From positions 1 through 26,796 of the forward strand of contig CAZYIE010000043.1 in the NCBI GenBank assembly GCA_964646755.1: a stretch of 26,796 nt of DNA, given 5' to 3'. Each line of letters starts with the position of its first letter. Within the stretch, counting starts at the first letter, position 1. The position numbers and the translations under genes were made by a program. The notes beneath the pieces are model-generated. The model was not told where the DNA came from, did no database searches, and was given only the letters and a program-made list of their open reading frames with translations. Shown piece after piece: positions 13,751 through 22,353 of the stretch. This stretch comes from MVRV01 sp964646755. GTDB lineage: Bacteria; Desulfobacterota; Syntrophia; Syntrophales; Smithellaceae.

Positions 13751-15448
13751 ATGGCAGGTGCGACTAGTAAACAGGAAAAACAGTGGCTGAAGTCTTATCA
13801 GAAAGGTGTACCAGAGAAGATTAGCTACGAAGAAATTTGCATGCCCGAAATTCTGGAGCGTACTGTTTCCAAATTTCCGGACAATATTGCCTTGATTTTT
13901 CAGGGATACCAGGTTTCTTATTCGCAGATGAAAGATATGGTGGACAGGTTTGCCACCTGTCTGGCTGATTTCGGAGTGAAGAAGGGTGATTCCGTTGCTC
14001 TTCTTCTGCCTAACGTTATTCCCTGTGTTGTTGCCTATTATGCCATCTTGAAAATCGGCGCTATCAACGTAATGAATAATCCTCTTTATTCCGATCCGGA
14101 ACTGGAGCATCAGTTCAATGATTCCGGTTCCAAAGTATTAATAACGCTGGATCTGCTAGGCAACCGCATGATTGATCTGCGCCCCAAGACGAAAATAAAA
14201 CAAATAGTAATCACTTCCATTGGCGATTATCTGCCGTTCCCGAAGAGCTTGCTATTTCCTCTGGTGGCTAAAAAGAAGAACCTTGCCGCCGACGTCAAAG
14301 CAGCGCCGGATGTTTATCGCTGGAAGGATTGCATTGCCAAATACCAGCCCAATCCGCCCAAAGTTAAAAATTCCTTCAGCGATGTGGCGATGTATCAGTA
14401 CACGGGCGGCACTACCGGAGTTTCCAAGGGAGTGGAATTGACTCATGGCAATTTAAGCAAACAAGTGCAGCAAATTGCGGCCTGGTTCCCCGATTTTGAA
14501 AGGGGAGCTGAAAGAATGTTGGGTGCGCTGCCCTATTTCCATGTCTTTGGCATGTCCACTTGCATGAATAATTCTGTCAATATGGGTTGGGCGCAAATTC
14601 TCGTTCCCAAGCCCCAGCCGGAGCCGCTGTTGGAAGCAATCCATAAGTTTAAGCCGACCTTTGCTCCGCTCGTTCCGACAATGTACATCGGCATGCTTAG
14701 CCATCCTAATATAAAAAAGACGGACATGAGTTCTATCAAAGGAGCTTTTTCCGGCAGTGCACCCTTGCCGGTGGAAGTTATCAGCGAGTTTGAAAAAATT
14801 ACCGGAGCGGTTATTGTTGAAGGCTTTGGCATGACGGAGACAACTCCTGTCACCCATATTAACCCCTTTGCCGGCGGCGCCCGTAAAGTAGGCTCTGTGG
14901 GCTTGCCCATATCTGACACTTTAGCCCGCATTGTTGATTTGGAAAATGGCATTGATGATATGCCGATTGGTGAGCGCGGTGAGTTAATTGTCAAAGGGCC
15001 GCAAATCATGAGAGGTTATAAAGGCAAGCCGGAAGAAACAGCCAGCACTCTCAAAGATGGCTGGATCTATACGGGAGACATCGCGACAATGGATGAAGAT
15101 GGCTATTTTTACATTGTTGACCGCAAAAAAGATATGATTATATGCGGTGGCTATAACGTTTATCCGCGTGATATTGATGAGGTCTATTACGCCCATCCGA
15201 AAGTTCAGGAAGCTTGTTCTATAGGGGTTCCCGATGCTAAACGCGGCGAAACAGTTAAGATCTTTATCGTCCTTAAAGAAGGAGAAACGTCTACCCAGGA
15301 AGAAATGATCGAATTTGCCAAAGGCAGTCTCGCTGTTTACAAGCTGCCTACGGAAGTGGAATTCCGCAAAGAATTGCCCAAGACCAATGTTGGCAAGATA
15401 TTGCGCAAAGAATTGCGGGCAGAGGAATTAAAGAAGCGAAAGAAATAA
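13751..15448 (+). CDS. Long-chain fatty-acid--CoA ligase (AMP-forming)
   Basis: A 565-residue ANL-superfamily ligase activating a carboxylic acid to its CoA thioester with ATP to AMP + PPi. Visible: YTGGTTGVSKGVELTHGNL (from Tyr217), GFGMTETTPVTHINP, DGWIYTGDIATMDEDGYFYI, DRKKDMIICGGYNVYPRDID and C-terminal PKTNVGKILRK with the catalytic Lys549. The length and the GYNVYPRDIDEV motif fit FadD/LcfB-type medium- to long-chain ligases; chain-length preference cannot be read. The start ATG 13751 has GGGAGGGAG upstream. It follows the FeS oxidoreductase terminator and precedes enoyl-CoA hydratase and acyl-CoA dehydrogenase, so it is likely the entry step of this beta-oxidation set. Confidence 0.94.
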   Translation: MAGATSKQEKQWLKSYQKGVPEKISYEEICMPEILERTVSKFPDNIALIFQGYQVSYSQMKDMVDRFATCLADFGVKKGDSVALLLPNVIPCVVAYYAILKIGAINVMNNPLYSDPELEHQFNDSGSKVLITLDLLGNRMIDLRPKTKIKQIVITSIGDYLPFPKSLLFPLVAKKKNLAADVKAAPDVYRWKDCIAKYQPNPPKVKNSFSDVAMYQYTGGTTGVSKGVELTHGNLSKQVQQIAAWFPDFERGAERMLGALPYFHVFGMSTCMNNSVNMGWAQILVPKPQPEPLLEAIHKFKPTFAPLVPTMYIGMLSHPNIKKTDMSSIKGAFSGSAPLPVEVISEFEKITGAVIVEGFGMTETTPVTHINPFAGGARKVGSVGLPISDTLARIVDLENGIDDMPIGERGELIVKGPQIMRGYKGKPEETASTLKDGWIYTGDIATMDEDGYFYIVDRKKDMIICGGYNVYPRDIDEVYYAHPKVQEACSIGVPDAKRGETVKIFIVLKEGETSTQEEMIEFAKGSLAVYKLPTEVEFRKELPKTNVGKILRKELRAEELKKRKK

Positions 15449-15455
15449 AGACATG

Positions 15456-15591
15456 AAGCAGGCTTCTCTGATATTAGCCGTTGTTCAAAAATAACTTGGT
15501 CAAACAAACGCTGTGAACGGCATAAGGAGCCGTAACGAAATACAGAAAAAGAACAGGTTATTTCGTAACGGCTCCTAAGAGGGGCCTGCTT
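15456..15591 (+). other. Long imperfect hairpin between ligase and hydratase genes
   Basis: Inner arms of 17 bases, AGGAGCCGTAACGAAAT (15525-15541) and ATTTCGTAACGGCTCCT (15560-15576), have one mismatch and an 18-base loop. Outer arms AAGCAGGC (15456-15463) and GCCTGCTT (15584-15591) are perfect, and the right arm is followed by a T-rich tail (TTGTTT). It may act as a terminator or processing site, or be a small palindromic repeat. Confidence 0.6.
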
Positions 15592-15626
15592 TTGTTTAGT
15601 TAAGAAAATTATTCAGGAGATAGTTA

Positions 15627-16499
15627 ATGGACTACAAGAACATTCTTTTCAATGCGGAAGATGGTATAGCTGTAATTACTTTTAATCGTCCGAAAGCTTT
15701 AAACGCCATGAACGCGGAAACAATGAGTGAGCTTATGGATGCAGCAACAATATGCAAAAAAGATGACAGCATTAAAGCAGTGATTTTAACCGGTTCCGGT
15801 GACAAGGCGTTTGTGGCCGGCGCCGATATTGCGCAGATGCAGAGTTTGTCTGTCGTGGATGCTCTTAAATTCATGGAATTGGGTCATGATACCTTGCGTC
15901 TGATAGAGACGATGCCCAAACCTTCTATCGCCGCGATTAACGGATTTGCTCTGGGTGGCGGTACGGAAATATCTATGGCCTGCGATATACGCTTTGCGGC
16001 GGAAAATGCCGTCTTTGGTCAGCCGGAAATTTTGATTGGTCTCATCCCTGGCTGGGGTGGAACTCAGCGTTTGCCCCGGTTGGTGGGAATGGGTATTGCC
16101 AAAGAAATTATTATGGGCGGCGGTCAAATTGATGCTAGGCGTGCTTATGAAATCGGGCTGGTAAACAAAGTAGTACCGGCAGCTAAGTTGATGGAAGAGG
16201 CCGGGAAATTTGCCAAAAAACTTGCGTCTATGCCCGCTTTCGCTGTAAAGATGGCCAAACACAGCATTAATTATGGCTACGATCTGGCGCTGGATAATGC
16301 CAACAGGCTGGAAGTAGAATGCTGCGCGCAATGTTTCAGTACCCAAGATCNNNNNNNNNNACGGCAGGGATTGACATTGAGTTTCGCCGAAGGCAGCGAA
16401 CTGGAAGCAAAGGAATTTGGCTCCCTCTTTGGGAACGAAGGCGCCGAAGGCATGAAGGCTTTTTTGGAAAAAAGAAAACCGAATTATATCGGCAGATAA
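15627..16499 (+). CDS. Enoyl-CoA hydratase/isomerase (crotonase), interrupted by assembly gap
   Basis: A crotonase-fold enzyme hydrating 2-enoyl-CoA in beta-oxidation. The start ATG 15627 has CAGGAGA upstream. Oxyanion-hole AGADIAQ (64-70) and ALGGGTE (108-114) are present, and the two catalytic glutamates E114 and E134 (QPEI) have the classical spacing of 20. The frame includes four undefined residues from a 10-N gap (16351-16360). It totals 290 residues, about 30 more than usual. The end before the gap (NRLEVECCAQCFSTQD) and the part after it (GSELEAKEFGSLFGNEGAEG then MKAFLEKRKP) align to the same C-terminal helix of crotonases. The two sides therefore overlap in homology, suggesting a join between two paralogous genes. 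The N-terminal 240 residues are sound; the C-terminus may belong to another copy. Confidence 0.88.
   Translation: MDYKNILFNAEDGIAVITFNRPKALNAMNAETMSELMDAATICKKDDSIKAVILTGSGDKAFVAGADIAQMQSLSVVDALKFMELGHDTLRLIETMPKPSIAAINGFALGGGTEISMACDIRFAAENAVFGQPEILIGLIPGWGGTQRLPRLVGMGIAKEIIMGGGQIDARRAYEIGLVNKVVPAAKLMEEAGKFAKKLASMPAFAVKMAKHSINYGYDLALDNANRLEVECCAQCFSTQDXXXXRQGLTLSFAEGSELEAKEFGSLFGNEGAEGMKAFLEKRKPNYIGR
16351..16360. other. Assembly gap (10 N)
   Basis: Ten N bases inside the enoyl-CoA hydratase frame. The count is conventional for a scaffold gap and need not be the true distance. The frame across it is accidental. Confidence 0.95.
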
Positions 16500-16540
16500 G
16501 AAAAGACGGAATTTTAGGCAAAAATTAGGAGAGGTTGGAA

Positions 16541-18367
16541 ATGGCACATTGTACTTGGTTGTATCAAACTCGCGACATTAAGTTCCAGATTAAAGAATGG
16601 CTCGGTGTGGAAAAACTCTTGGGCCTTGACGCTTACAAGGATTACTACGGGATGGACGACATTGACAGTTTCCTCGATGTTAACTTCAAAGTCTGCCGCG
16701 ACGTGATGTGTCCGGCCAACAAAGATGCCGATGAACCCGGCGCGAAATTTGTGGGTGGCAATGAACATGCTGTCGTTACCCCGGATTCGTTCAAGAATGT
16801 TTATAAAACCGTTATGGAGGCGGAACTGGGCCCCCAGTTTGGCTACCGTGGCGAAGGCAAAATACCACTGTGCTGGTATGCTCCGATCCTGGAGATGCAG
16901 ACTGCTGCATCTCCGTCGATCGTCATGTTCTGGTGTCTGACCCAGGGCGCCATCACCGTGCTTCATGAATTTGCCACCCAAAAACAGCAGAACCTGTTCA
17001 TGCCCAAGCTGCGGACAGGCGAATGGGGAGGCACCATGGGGCTTACCGAACCGGGCGCAGGCTCTGAGGTTGGCGCGGTTAAGAGCAGGGCTGTTCCCAC
17101 AGACGTCCCCGGCAAGTATAAGCTCACCGGCACGAAATGCTTCATCTCTTCGGGCGACCATGATCTGGCGGAAAACATCATCCACCTGATGCTGGCTAAG
17201 ACCCCGAACGCCAAAGAAGGCACAGCCGGCATTTCTCTGTTCATCGTGCCCAAGTTCTGGGTCAACGACGATGGCTCTATGGGTGCTTGGAATGACGTAA
17301 CCACTATGGGCATTGAGCACAAGCTGGGCATTCACGGTTCGACAACCGCCACCCTGTCCATGGGTGAAAACGATAACTGCTACGGCTGGATGGTAGGCGA
17401 AGCGGAAGTGGTAGACGGCCGTGGCATCGGCATGAAGCAGATGTTTGCCTATATGAACGAAGAACGCCTGAACACCGGATTATTCTCCCTGGGATGCATA
17501 GGCTCCGCCTATTACTCAGCTCTGGATTATACCAAGATCCGGGTGCAGAGCAAGCATTCCACCAATCCCAAAGGCCCCAGTGTTCGAATCATTGAACACG
17601 AAGACGTCCGCCGTATGCTTTTGTCCCAGAAATCCATTCTGGAGGCCTGCCGGGCGCTGATTTATCAATCCTATCTCTACCGCGATCTGGCCGTTGATGC
17701 GGCGACAAAGGAAGAGAGAGATTATTATGACGACATGTTTGCTATCAACAACCCGCTTTGCAAGGCCTATACGTCCGACATGGCGAGGCTCTCCACCGGG
17801 GACGCGATCAACTGCCACGGCGGCTACGGCTTCACGGAAGAGTATGCCCCGGCGGAACTGTACCGGGACGTCGTGATCTACGGGATCTGGGAAGGCACCA
17901 ACTTCATCCAGGCCCAGGACTATACCGGCCGCAAGTTCACCATGAAGGACAGCGCGCCTTTCAAGAAGTGGGTGGCCCAAATCGACGAATTCGTCGCTGG
18001 CAGGAAGACCGATGAATTTGCCGCCGAGTTCGAGATGATGGCGGATGCCATGGCTGCGTTCAAAGACATTGTCGATATGAATGCCGCCTGGACGGCAGGC
18101 GATAAGCAGATGAAACAGCTCTACGCCACTCGGACCATGCATGCAGGCGCAAGAGTTTACTGCGGCAAGTTGCTGCTCGATCAGGCCCTGCTGGCGGCAG
18201 CTCGGCTCAAAGAGCAAGGTGATGTCGATGCCGATTTCTACAAGGGCAAAATCGCCACTGCCAGATTCTATGTCATGAACCATATTCCGGATATCTTCGG
18301 ATATGAGAAGTCTATGAAGTGCGGCGACCGCAGTGCGATCGACATCCCTGAGGCAAGTTTCACGTAG
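16541..18367 (+). CDS. Acyl-CoA dehydrogenase (about 600-residue class)
   Basis: 608 residues; start ATG 16541 with AGGAGAGG 6-7 nt upstream (a TTG at 16535 in frame is less likely). FAD-dependent alpha,beta-dehydrogenation of an acyl-CoA. Visible: MGLTEPGAGSEVGAVKSRAV and the TGTKCFISSGDHD flavin/substrate region, MGIEHKLGIHGSTTATLSMG, GGYGFTEEYAPAELYRDV, and IWEGTNFIQAQDYTGRKF containing the likely catalytic base Glu451. The extra C-terminal domain (about 470-608) places it with the 600-residue DmdC/FadE-like dehydrogenases rather than the 380-residue butyryl-CoA type. It would reduce the EtfAB encoded upstream. Two 60-base samples are about 57% GC against 47% in one sample of the hydratase before the gap. 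The substrate is not determinable. Confidence 0.95.
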   Translation: MAHCTWLYQTRDIKFQIKEWLGVEKLLGLDAYKDYYGMDDIDSFLDVNFKVCRDVMCPANKDADEPGAKFVGGNEHAVVTPDSFKNVYKTVMEAELGPQFGYRGEGKIPLCWYAPILEMQTAASPSIVMFWCLTQGAITVLHEFATQKQQNLFMPKLRTGEWGGTMGLTEPGAGSEVGAVKSRAVPTDVPGKYKLTGTKCFISSGDHDLAENIIHLMLAKTPNAKEGTAGISLFIVPKFWVNDDGSMGAWNDVTTMGIEHKLGIHGSTTATLSMGENDNCYGWMVGEAEVVDGRGIGMKQMFAYMNEERLNTGLFSLGCIGSAYYSALDYTKIRVQSKHSTNPKGPSVRIIEHEDVRRMLLSQKSILEACRALIYQSYLYRDLAVDAATKEERDYYDDMFAINNPLCKAYTSDMARLSTGDAINCHGGYGFTEEYAPAELYRDVVIYGIWEGTNFIQAQDYTGRKFTMKDSAPFKKWVAQIDEFVAGRKTDEFAAEFEMMADAMAAFKDIVDMNAAWTAGDKQMKQLYATRTMHAGARVYCGKLLLDQALLAAARLKEQGDVDADFYKGKIATARFYVMNHIPDIFGYEKSMKCGDRSAIDIPEASFT

Positions 18368-18410
18368 TTGACGTGAATCCTGCTTAAGGGGCAGGAAGAC
18401 CATAAGTTTG

Positions 18411-18447
18411 ATTAGATAGAGCGGAATTTATTTCCGCTCTATCTAAT
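18411..18447. terminator. Perfect 16-bp hairpin after acyl-CoA dehydrogenase
   Basis: ATTAGATAGAGCGGAA (18411-18426) and TTCCGCTCTATCTAAT (18432-18447) with a five-base loop, 43 bases past the stop. There is no T-run on the plus strand, so termination is likely but not textbook. It lies only 24 bases before the apgM start. Confidence 0.6.
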
Positions 18448-18471
18448 TACGCAAAAGATGACGGATGATTT

Positions 18472-19680
18472 ATGGAACTGGAATTGATTGACAAACTGGT
18501 GACACAAAACGACAAAAAAATAATTTTTCTGATCATGGATGGTTTGGGCGGTCTGCCGCAGATTCCTGGTGGACAGACGGAACTGGAAGCGGCGCAAACT
18601 CCCAATCTGGATCGTCTGGCGGCATCGGGAACCTGCGGCCTGCTTGATCCGGTAGGCTACGGCATTACGCCAGGCAGCGGGCCCGCGCACTTTGCCCTTT
18701 TTGGTTATGACCCTGTCAAATACAATGTCGGCCGGGGGTTGCTTTCTGCTGCAGGGCTTGATTTTCCGATGACTGAGGGCGATTTATATATGCGGGCGAA
18801 TTTTGCTACAGTTGACTCCCAAGGACGGATTACCGACAGAAGGGCGGGCAGGTTGGCAACAGAAAAAAACGAAACAATCTGTCGTAAGCTTCAGGAAAAT
18901 ATAACTTTAAGTTCCGGCACTCAGGCATTTTTTAGGACGGAAAAAGAACATCGCGCGCTGGTGGCGCTGCGCGGCGGCGACTTTAGCGAAGAAATCACGG
19001 AAACAGATCCGCAAAAAACGGGATTACCGCCGCTTTCACCTGTGGAATTAATCCCGCAGGCGAAAAAGACTGCGGCCATCATGCAGGAACTTACGGAAAA
19101 AATGAAAAAAGTTCTGGCTGATGAAAAAACAGCCAATGCCATTTTGTTGCGGGGCTATGCCCGGTATCGGCGCTTTCCATCTATGGCCGAACGCTTTGGA
19201 TTAAAGCCGCTGGCTATCGCTGGCTATCCCATGTACAAAGGAATCGCGAGGCTGCTGGGAATGGAGCTGGCTTGTGCAACGCAGACGATAGAAGAAGAAA
19301 TTCAGGCTCTCCATAACAATTATTCGGCCCATGATTTTTTCTTTATCCACATCAAGTATACCGATTCGCGAGGTGAAGACGGCCAGTTTGCCGAAAAAGT
19401 AAAAGTCATTGAAAAAGTCGATACTTTCATTCCCGATATTTGTGCTTTAAATCCTGATGTTCTTGTTGTTACGGGGGATCATTCCACGCCGGCAGTAATG
19501 TCCGGGCATAGCTGGCACCCGGTCCCCGTTTTACTGTCGGCGGAAACATGCCGCCCTGACATGGCCACGAGTTTCGGCGAGCGCGCCTGTATAACCGGCG
19601 GTCTGGGACGTATGCCCATGAAAAATATGCTCGGTGTAGCGCTGGCGCACGCGGGAAAACTGCAAAAATTCGGCGCGTAA
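18472..19680 (+). CDS. apgM: 2,3-bisphosphoglycerate-independent phosphoglycerate mutase, archaeal type
   Basis: 402 residues, matching ApgM (about 400) and not the 510-residue GpmI. Interconverts 3- and 2-phosphoglycerate in glycolysis and gluconeogenesis. It belongs to the alkaline-phosphatase superfamily: metal ligand Asp23 in IFLIMDGLGG, GYGITPGSGPAHFALFGYDP with the nucleophilic Ser region, and late metal ligands in VVTGDHSTPAVMSGHSWHPV. The N-terminus to about residue 75 matches ApgM closely (EAAQTPNLDRLAASGTCGLL). The Shine-Dalgarno is weak (ACGGATGATTT), so the start at ATG 18472 rests mainly on the position of the first motif. It is not functionally linked to its neighbours. Confidence 0.93.
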   Translation: MELELIDKLVTQNDKKIIFLIMDGLGGLPQIPGGQTELEAAQTPNLDRLAASGTCGLLDPVGYGITPGSGPAHFALFGYDPVKYNVGRGLLSAAGLDFPMTEGDLYMRANFATVDSQGRITDRRAGRLATEKNETICRKLQENITLSSGTQAFFRTEKEHRALVALRGGDFSEEITETDPQKTGLPPLSPVELIPQAKKTAAIMQELTEKMKKVLADEKTANAILLRGYARYRRFPSMAERFGLKPLAIAGYPMYKGIARLLGMELACATQTIEEEIQALHNNYSAHDFFFIHIKYTDSRGEDGQFAEKVKVIEKVDTFIPDICALNPDVLVVTGDHSTPAVMSGHSWHPVPVLLSAETCRPDMATSFGERACITGGLGRMPMKNMLGVALAHAGKLQKFGA

Positions 19681-19694
19681 AAAAGCAGGGGTTT

Positions 19695-19724
19695 GGGCTG
19701 AGGACTGAAGGCTGAAGGCTGAAG
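19695..19724 (+). repeat. GGCTGAA heptamer repeats
   Basis: Four tandem heptamers (GGGCTGAGGACTGAAGGCTG then AAGGCTGAAG) directly after apgM. They are the same unit as at 11252-11365 and, inverted, at 4052-4084. Here no inverted partner is present, so no hairpin is expected. Confidence 0.75.
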
Positions 19725-19781
19725 ATAGACCATGCAAGGGCGAAAACAACGGGGCTGGATCAGCAGGGAGAAAGCATTGTT

Positions 19782-20795
19782 ATGAAGAAGAAAGCACTAA
19801 TTACGGGTATTACCGGAATGGTTGGCTCCCATCTGGCGGACTATCTTTTAGCTAATACGGATTGGGATGTATACGGCATGTGCCGCTGGCGCAGCCCGCT
19901 GGACAATGTCGAGCATCTGTTGGATCGTGCTAATAAAAAAGATCGCATTTATTTTCTTGATGGTGATTTATGTGATTACATCTCACTGCAAAATGCAGTT
20001 GATGAATGCAAGCCGGATTACGTTTTTCATTTGGCGGCGCAGAGTTATCCGAAAACGAGTTTTACATCTCCGATTGCCACGCTGGATACGAACATACTTG
20101 GAACGGCCAGATTGCTGGAGGTGCTGCGGCGCCGCCAGGATATAAATCCTGTTATTCATGTTTGCTCTTCCTCAGAAGTGTTCGGCAGAGTTTCGAAAGA
20201 AAAACTGCCGATAAATGAAGAGTGCTCTTTTCACCCGGCATCGCCCTACTCCATATCGAAAATAGGCACGGACTTGATAGGCAGGTTTCATGCCGAAGCT
20301 TACGGTCAGAAAATATTAGTTACCAGGATGTTCACGCACTGTGGACCCCGCCGCGGTGATGTCTTCGCCGAATCAACATTTGCCAAACAAATAGCCATGA
20401 TTGAACAAGGGTTGATTCCAGCAGTTGTCAAAACGGGTAATCTGAATTCGATGCGGACATGGTCTGATGTCCGCGATGCGGTCAGAGCATACTATTTACT
20501 GGTTACAGTAAATCCGATTCCCGGAGAATATTATAATATCGGCGGTTCCTATTCCTGTACGGTCGGGGATATGCTGAAATATCTTGTTTCCATTTCCACG
20601 CGAGATGATATCAAAGTAGAAAGTGAAGATGCCAGGTTTCGTCCGCTGGATGCCGATCTTCAGGTTCCGGACACTGCGAAATTCAAGAAGCATACCGGCT
20701 GGGAACCTCAAATTTCGTTTGAGAAGACAATGCAGGATTTGCTTGAGTACTGGCGCTTACGTGTTAAATCCGGGAAGGTGTTTTTGACTAGATAA
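19782..20795 (+). CDS. GDP-mannose 4,6-dehydratase-like NAD-dependent sugar dehydratase
   Basis: A 337-residue extended SDR. Nucleotide-binding TGITGMVGSH (8-17); LDGDLCDYISLQNAVDECKP and FHLAAQSYPKTSFTSP, typical of GDP-mannose/NDP-hexose 4,6-dehydratases; CSSSEVFG, with the Ser-Ser-Glu of 4,6-dehydratases; SPYSISKIGTD with the intact catalytic YxxxK; then TRMFTHCGPRRGD and RTWSDVRDAVRAYYLL. It probably makes GDP-4-keto-6-deoxymannose; exact nucleotide and sugar are inferred from family. GGGAGAAAG lies 7-8 nt before ATG 19782. It is the first gene of a seven-gene plus-strand sugar locus. Confidence 0.88.
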   Translation: MKKKALITGITGMVGSHLADYLLANTDWDVYGMCRWRSPLDNVEHLLDRANKKDRIYFLDGDLCDYISLQNAVDECKPDYVFHLAAQSYPKTSFTSPIATLDTNILGTARLLEVLRRRQDINPVIHVCSSSEVFGRVSKEKLPINEECSFHPASPYSISKIGTDLIGRFHAEAYGQKILVTRMFTHCGPRRGDVFAESTFAKQIAMIEQGLIPAVVKTGNLNSMRTWSDVRDAVRAYYLLVTVNPIPGEYYNIGGSYSCTVGDMLKYLVSISTRDDIKVESEDARFRPLDADLQVPDTAKFKKHTGWEPQISFEKTMQDLLEYWRLRVKSGKVFLTR

Positions 20796-20815
20796 TTAGA
20801 AGAAAGGGATAAATA

Positions 20816-21583
20816 TTGAAAGACATAAAAACTGAAAAACATGACGCAATAATACTTTCCAGTGGTGACGAAAAGGAAACACTGAAGGCTTTCATTAATC
20901 ATGTCAAAGCCTCACCACTGCCCGATGATGAGGTTTTGCCGAATCTGGGATTATTTTTGACTTCGAAAGCTCTCTCGCGGATTTTGTTTTTCTACGAGTT
21001 ATACAAGAAAATAATTCACAATCATGGTGTGATAATGGAATTCGGCGTACGTTGGGGACAGACGCTTTCCATCATGTCCGCGCTGCGGGGTATTTTCGAG
21101 CCGTTTAACCGTCACCGCAAGATTATCGGATTTGATACCTTTGAAGGGTTTGCCGGAATCGGTGAAAAAGACGGGGAGCGCTGCCGCTGTGTTGATGGTT
21201 CATTTTCCGTGACAGCGGACTATGAAGTTTATCTCGCTCGCCTGCTCAATCTGCAAGACAATCTTAATCCCATTTCCCATTTGAAGAAGTATGAACTTGT
21301 GCGCGGCAACGCTATGGAAACGGTTCCCGCTTACTTTGCCAGACATCCGGAAACAATAGTGTCTCTGGCTGTTTTTGATTTTGATATTTATGAACCGACA
21401 AGAATTGCTCTGGAAGCAGTTAAGCCCCACCTGTGCAAAGGAAGCATCCTGGTGTTTGACGAACTATGCGACGATATTTTCCCGGGCGAAACAATTGCGC
21501 TTCAGGAAGTTTTAGGGCTGAATAAAGTACGTATTCAGAGAATGCCCATGACCTCAAGAATTTCCTATCTGGAGATCGAATGA
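20816..21583 (+). CDS. SAM-dependent methyltransferase, TylF/macrocin O-methyltransferase-like
   Basis: 255 residues, starting at TTG 20816 with AAAGGGAT 6-7 nt upstream (the next in-frame ATG, 20840, has no SD). A class I methyltransferase core is visible: VIMEFGVRWGQTLSIM (motif I-like glycine loop), IIGFDTFEGFAGIGEKDGE typical of TylF-like enzymes, SLAVFDFDIYEPTRIALEAV and GSILVFDELCDDIFPGETIA with acidic metal-site residues. TylF relatives methylate sugar hydroxyls and some are proposed to act on sugar carbons. The stop overlaps the next start (ATGA at 21580-21583), so it is translationally coupled to the transketolase genes. Confidence 0.85.
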   Translation: MKDIKTEKHDAIILSSGDEKETLKAFINHVKASPLPDDEVLPNLGLFLTSKALSRILFFYELYKKIIHNHGVIMEFGVRWGQTLSIMSALRGIFEPFNRHRKIIGFDTFEGFAGIGEKDGERCRCVDGSFSVTADYEVYLARLLNLQDNLNPISHLKKYELVRGNAMETVPAYFARHPETIVSLAVFDFDIYEPTRIALEAVKPHLCKGSILVFDELCDDIFPGETIALQEVLGLNKVRIQRMPMTSRISYLEIE

Positions 21584-22353
21584 ATTCAATTTGCAAGGAT
21601 ATCCGCAGGCAGATTTTGCTTGTGGCAAAGGAAAGCGGACACGGTCACATCCCTACATGCTTTTCAATTGTGGAAATACTTTGGGCTTTACATAGCGTAC
21701 TGCGCCATGATCCAGATAATCCTTCCTGGACAGAGAGGGATTTGTTCATCCTCAGCAAGGGTCATGGTGCATTGGCTTACTATTTGGTTTTGGCAAAACA
21801 GGGTTACTTTCCTCCGGATAAAATAAGTACACTGGGTGGGTTTCAATCCGATTTCGGCTGTCATGCCGACCGTTTCAAGATACCGGGAGTGGAGGCTTCT
21901 ACCGGCTCTCTGGGACATGGAATAGGCCTGGCTGTGGGAATGGCACTTGCACTTAAAATTGAGCAATCGGGGCGGAGGGTGGTAACTCTGATTGGGGACG
22001 GCGAAGCCAATGAAGGTTCGGTTTGGGAAGCGCTGCTTGTTGCATCCAACCTGATGCTGCCTAATTTGACTGTAATTTACGATGATAACCGCTCTCATGC
22101 CCGCGGACTGCAAATCGTCAATCCTGTCGAAAAATTTCGGGCGTTTGGTTGCGAGGTAACGGAAGTTGACGGGCATGACATAGAAGCACTTATGTCAGCT
22201 CTCAAAAAGCAAGGAGAGCGCACTCAGGCCATCATTGCCCATACGCAAAAAGGATACGGTTGCCGGACATTTATGGACAATCCTTATGAATGGCACAGAA
22301 GGTCGCCCGACGAAGCCGAGTACCGGAAGTTGTTGGAGGAATTGGATGCGTAA
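21580..22353 (+). CDS. Transketolase-like protein, N-terminal (TPP-binding) half
   Basis: 257 residues corresponding to the pyrophosphate domain only. Visible: ESGHGHIPTCFSIVEILWAL, LSKGHGALAYYLVLA, EASTGSLGHGIGLAVGMALA, and the TPP motif GDGEANEGSVWEALLVASNL ending in IYDDNRS. The length fits split transketolase subunit A. It overlaps the methyltransferase by 4 bases and the C-terminal half by 8. Split pairs occur both in pentose metabolism of anaerobes and in unusual-sugar clusters. Its position between a methyltransferase and sugar SDRs favours the second role (inference): transfer of a two-carbon ketol unit to a sugar. Confidence 0.93.
   Translation: MNSICKDIRRQILLVAKESGHGHIPTCFSIVEILWALHSVLRHDPDNPSWTERDLFILSKGHGALAYYLVLAKQGYFPPDKISTLGGFQSDFGCHADRFKIPGVEASTGSLGHGIGLAVGMALALKIEQSGRRVVTLIGDGEANEGSVWEALLVASNLMLPNLTVIYDDNRSHARGLQIVNPVEKFRAFGCEVTEVDGHDIEALMSALKKQGERTQAIIAHTQKGYGCRTFMDNPYEWHRRSPDEAEYRKLLEELDA

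Noticed and set aside
15786..17335. Two long antisense frames over the hydratase and dehydrogenase (15786-16547 and 16514-17335)
   Set aside because: Both are opposite well-supported genes, one crosses the N gap, and neither shows a motif.
17516..18403. 295-residue open frame antisense to the acyl-CoA dehydrogenase
   Set aside because: Shadow frame in a GC-richer gene; no motif.
22235..22345. Upstream extension of the C-terminal transketolase ORF
   Set aside because: Lies within the preceding gene in another frame; the ATG at 22346 has a good GGAGG and gives the normal N-terminus.
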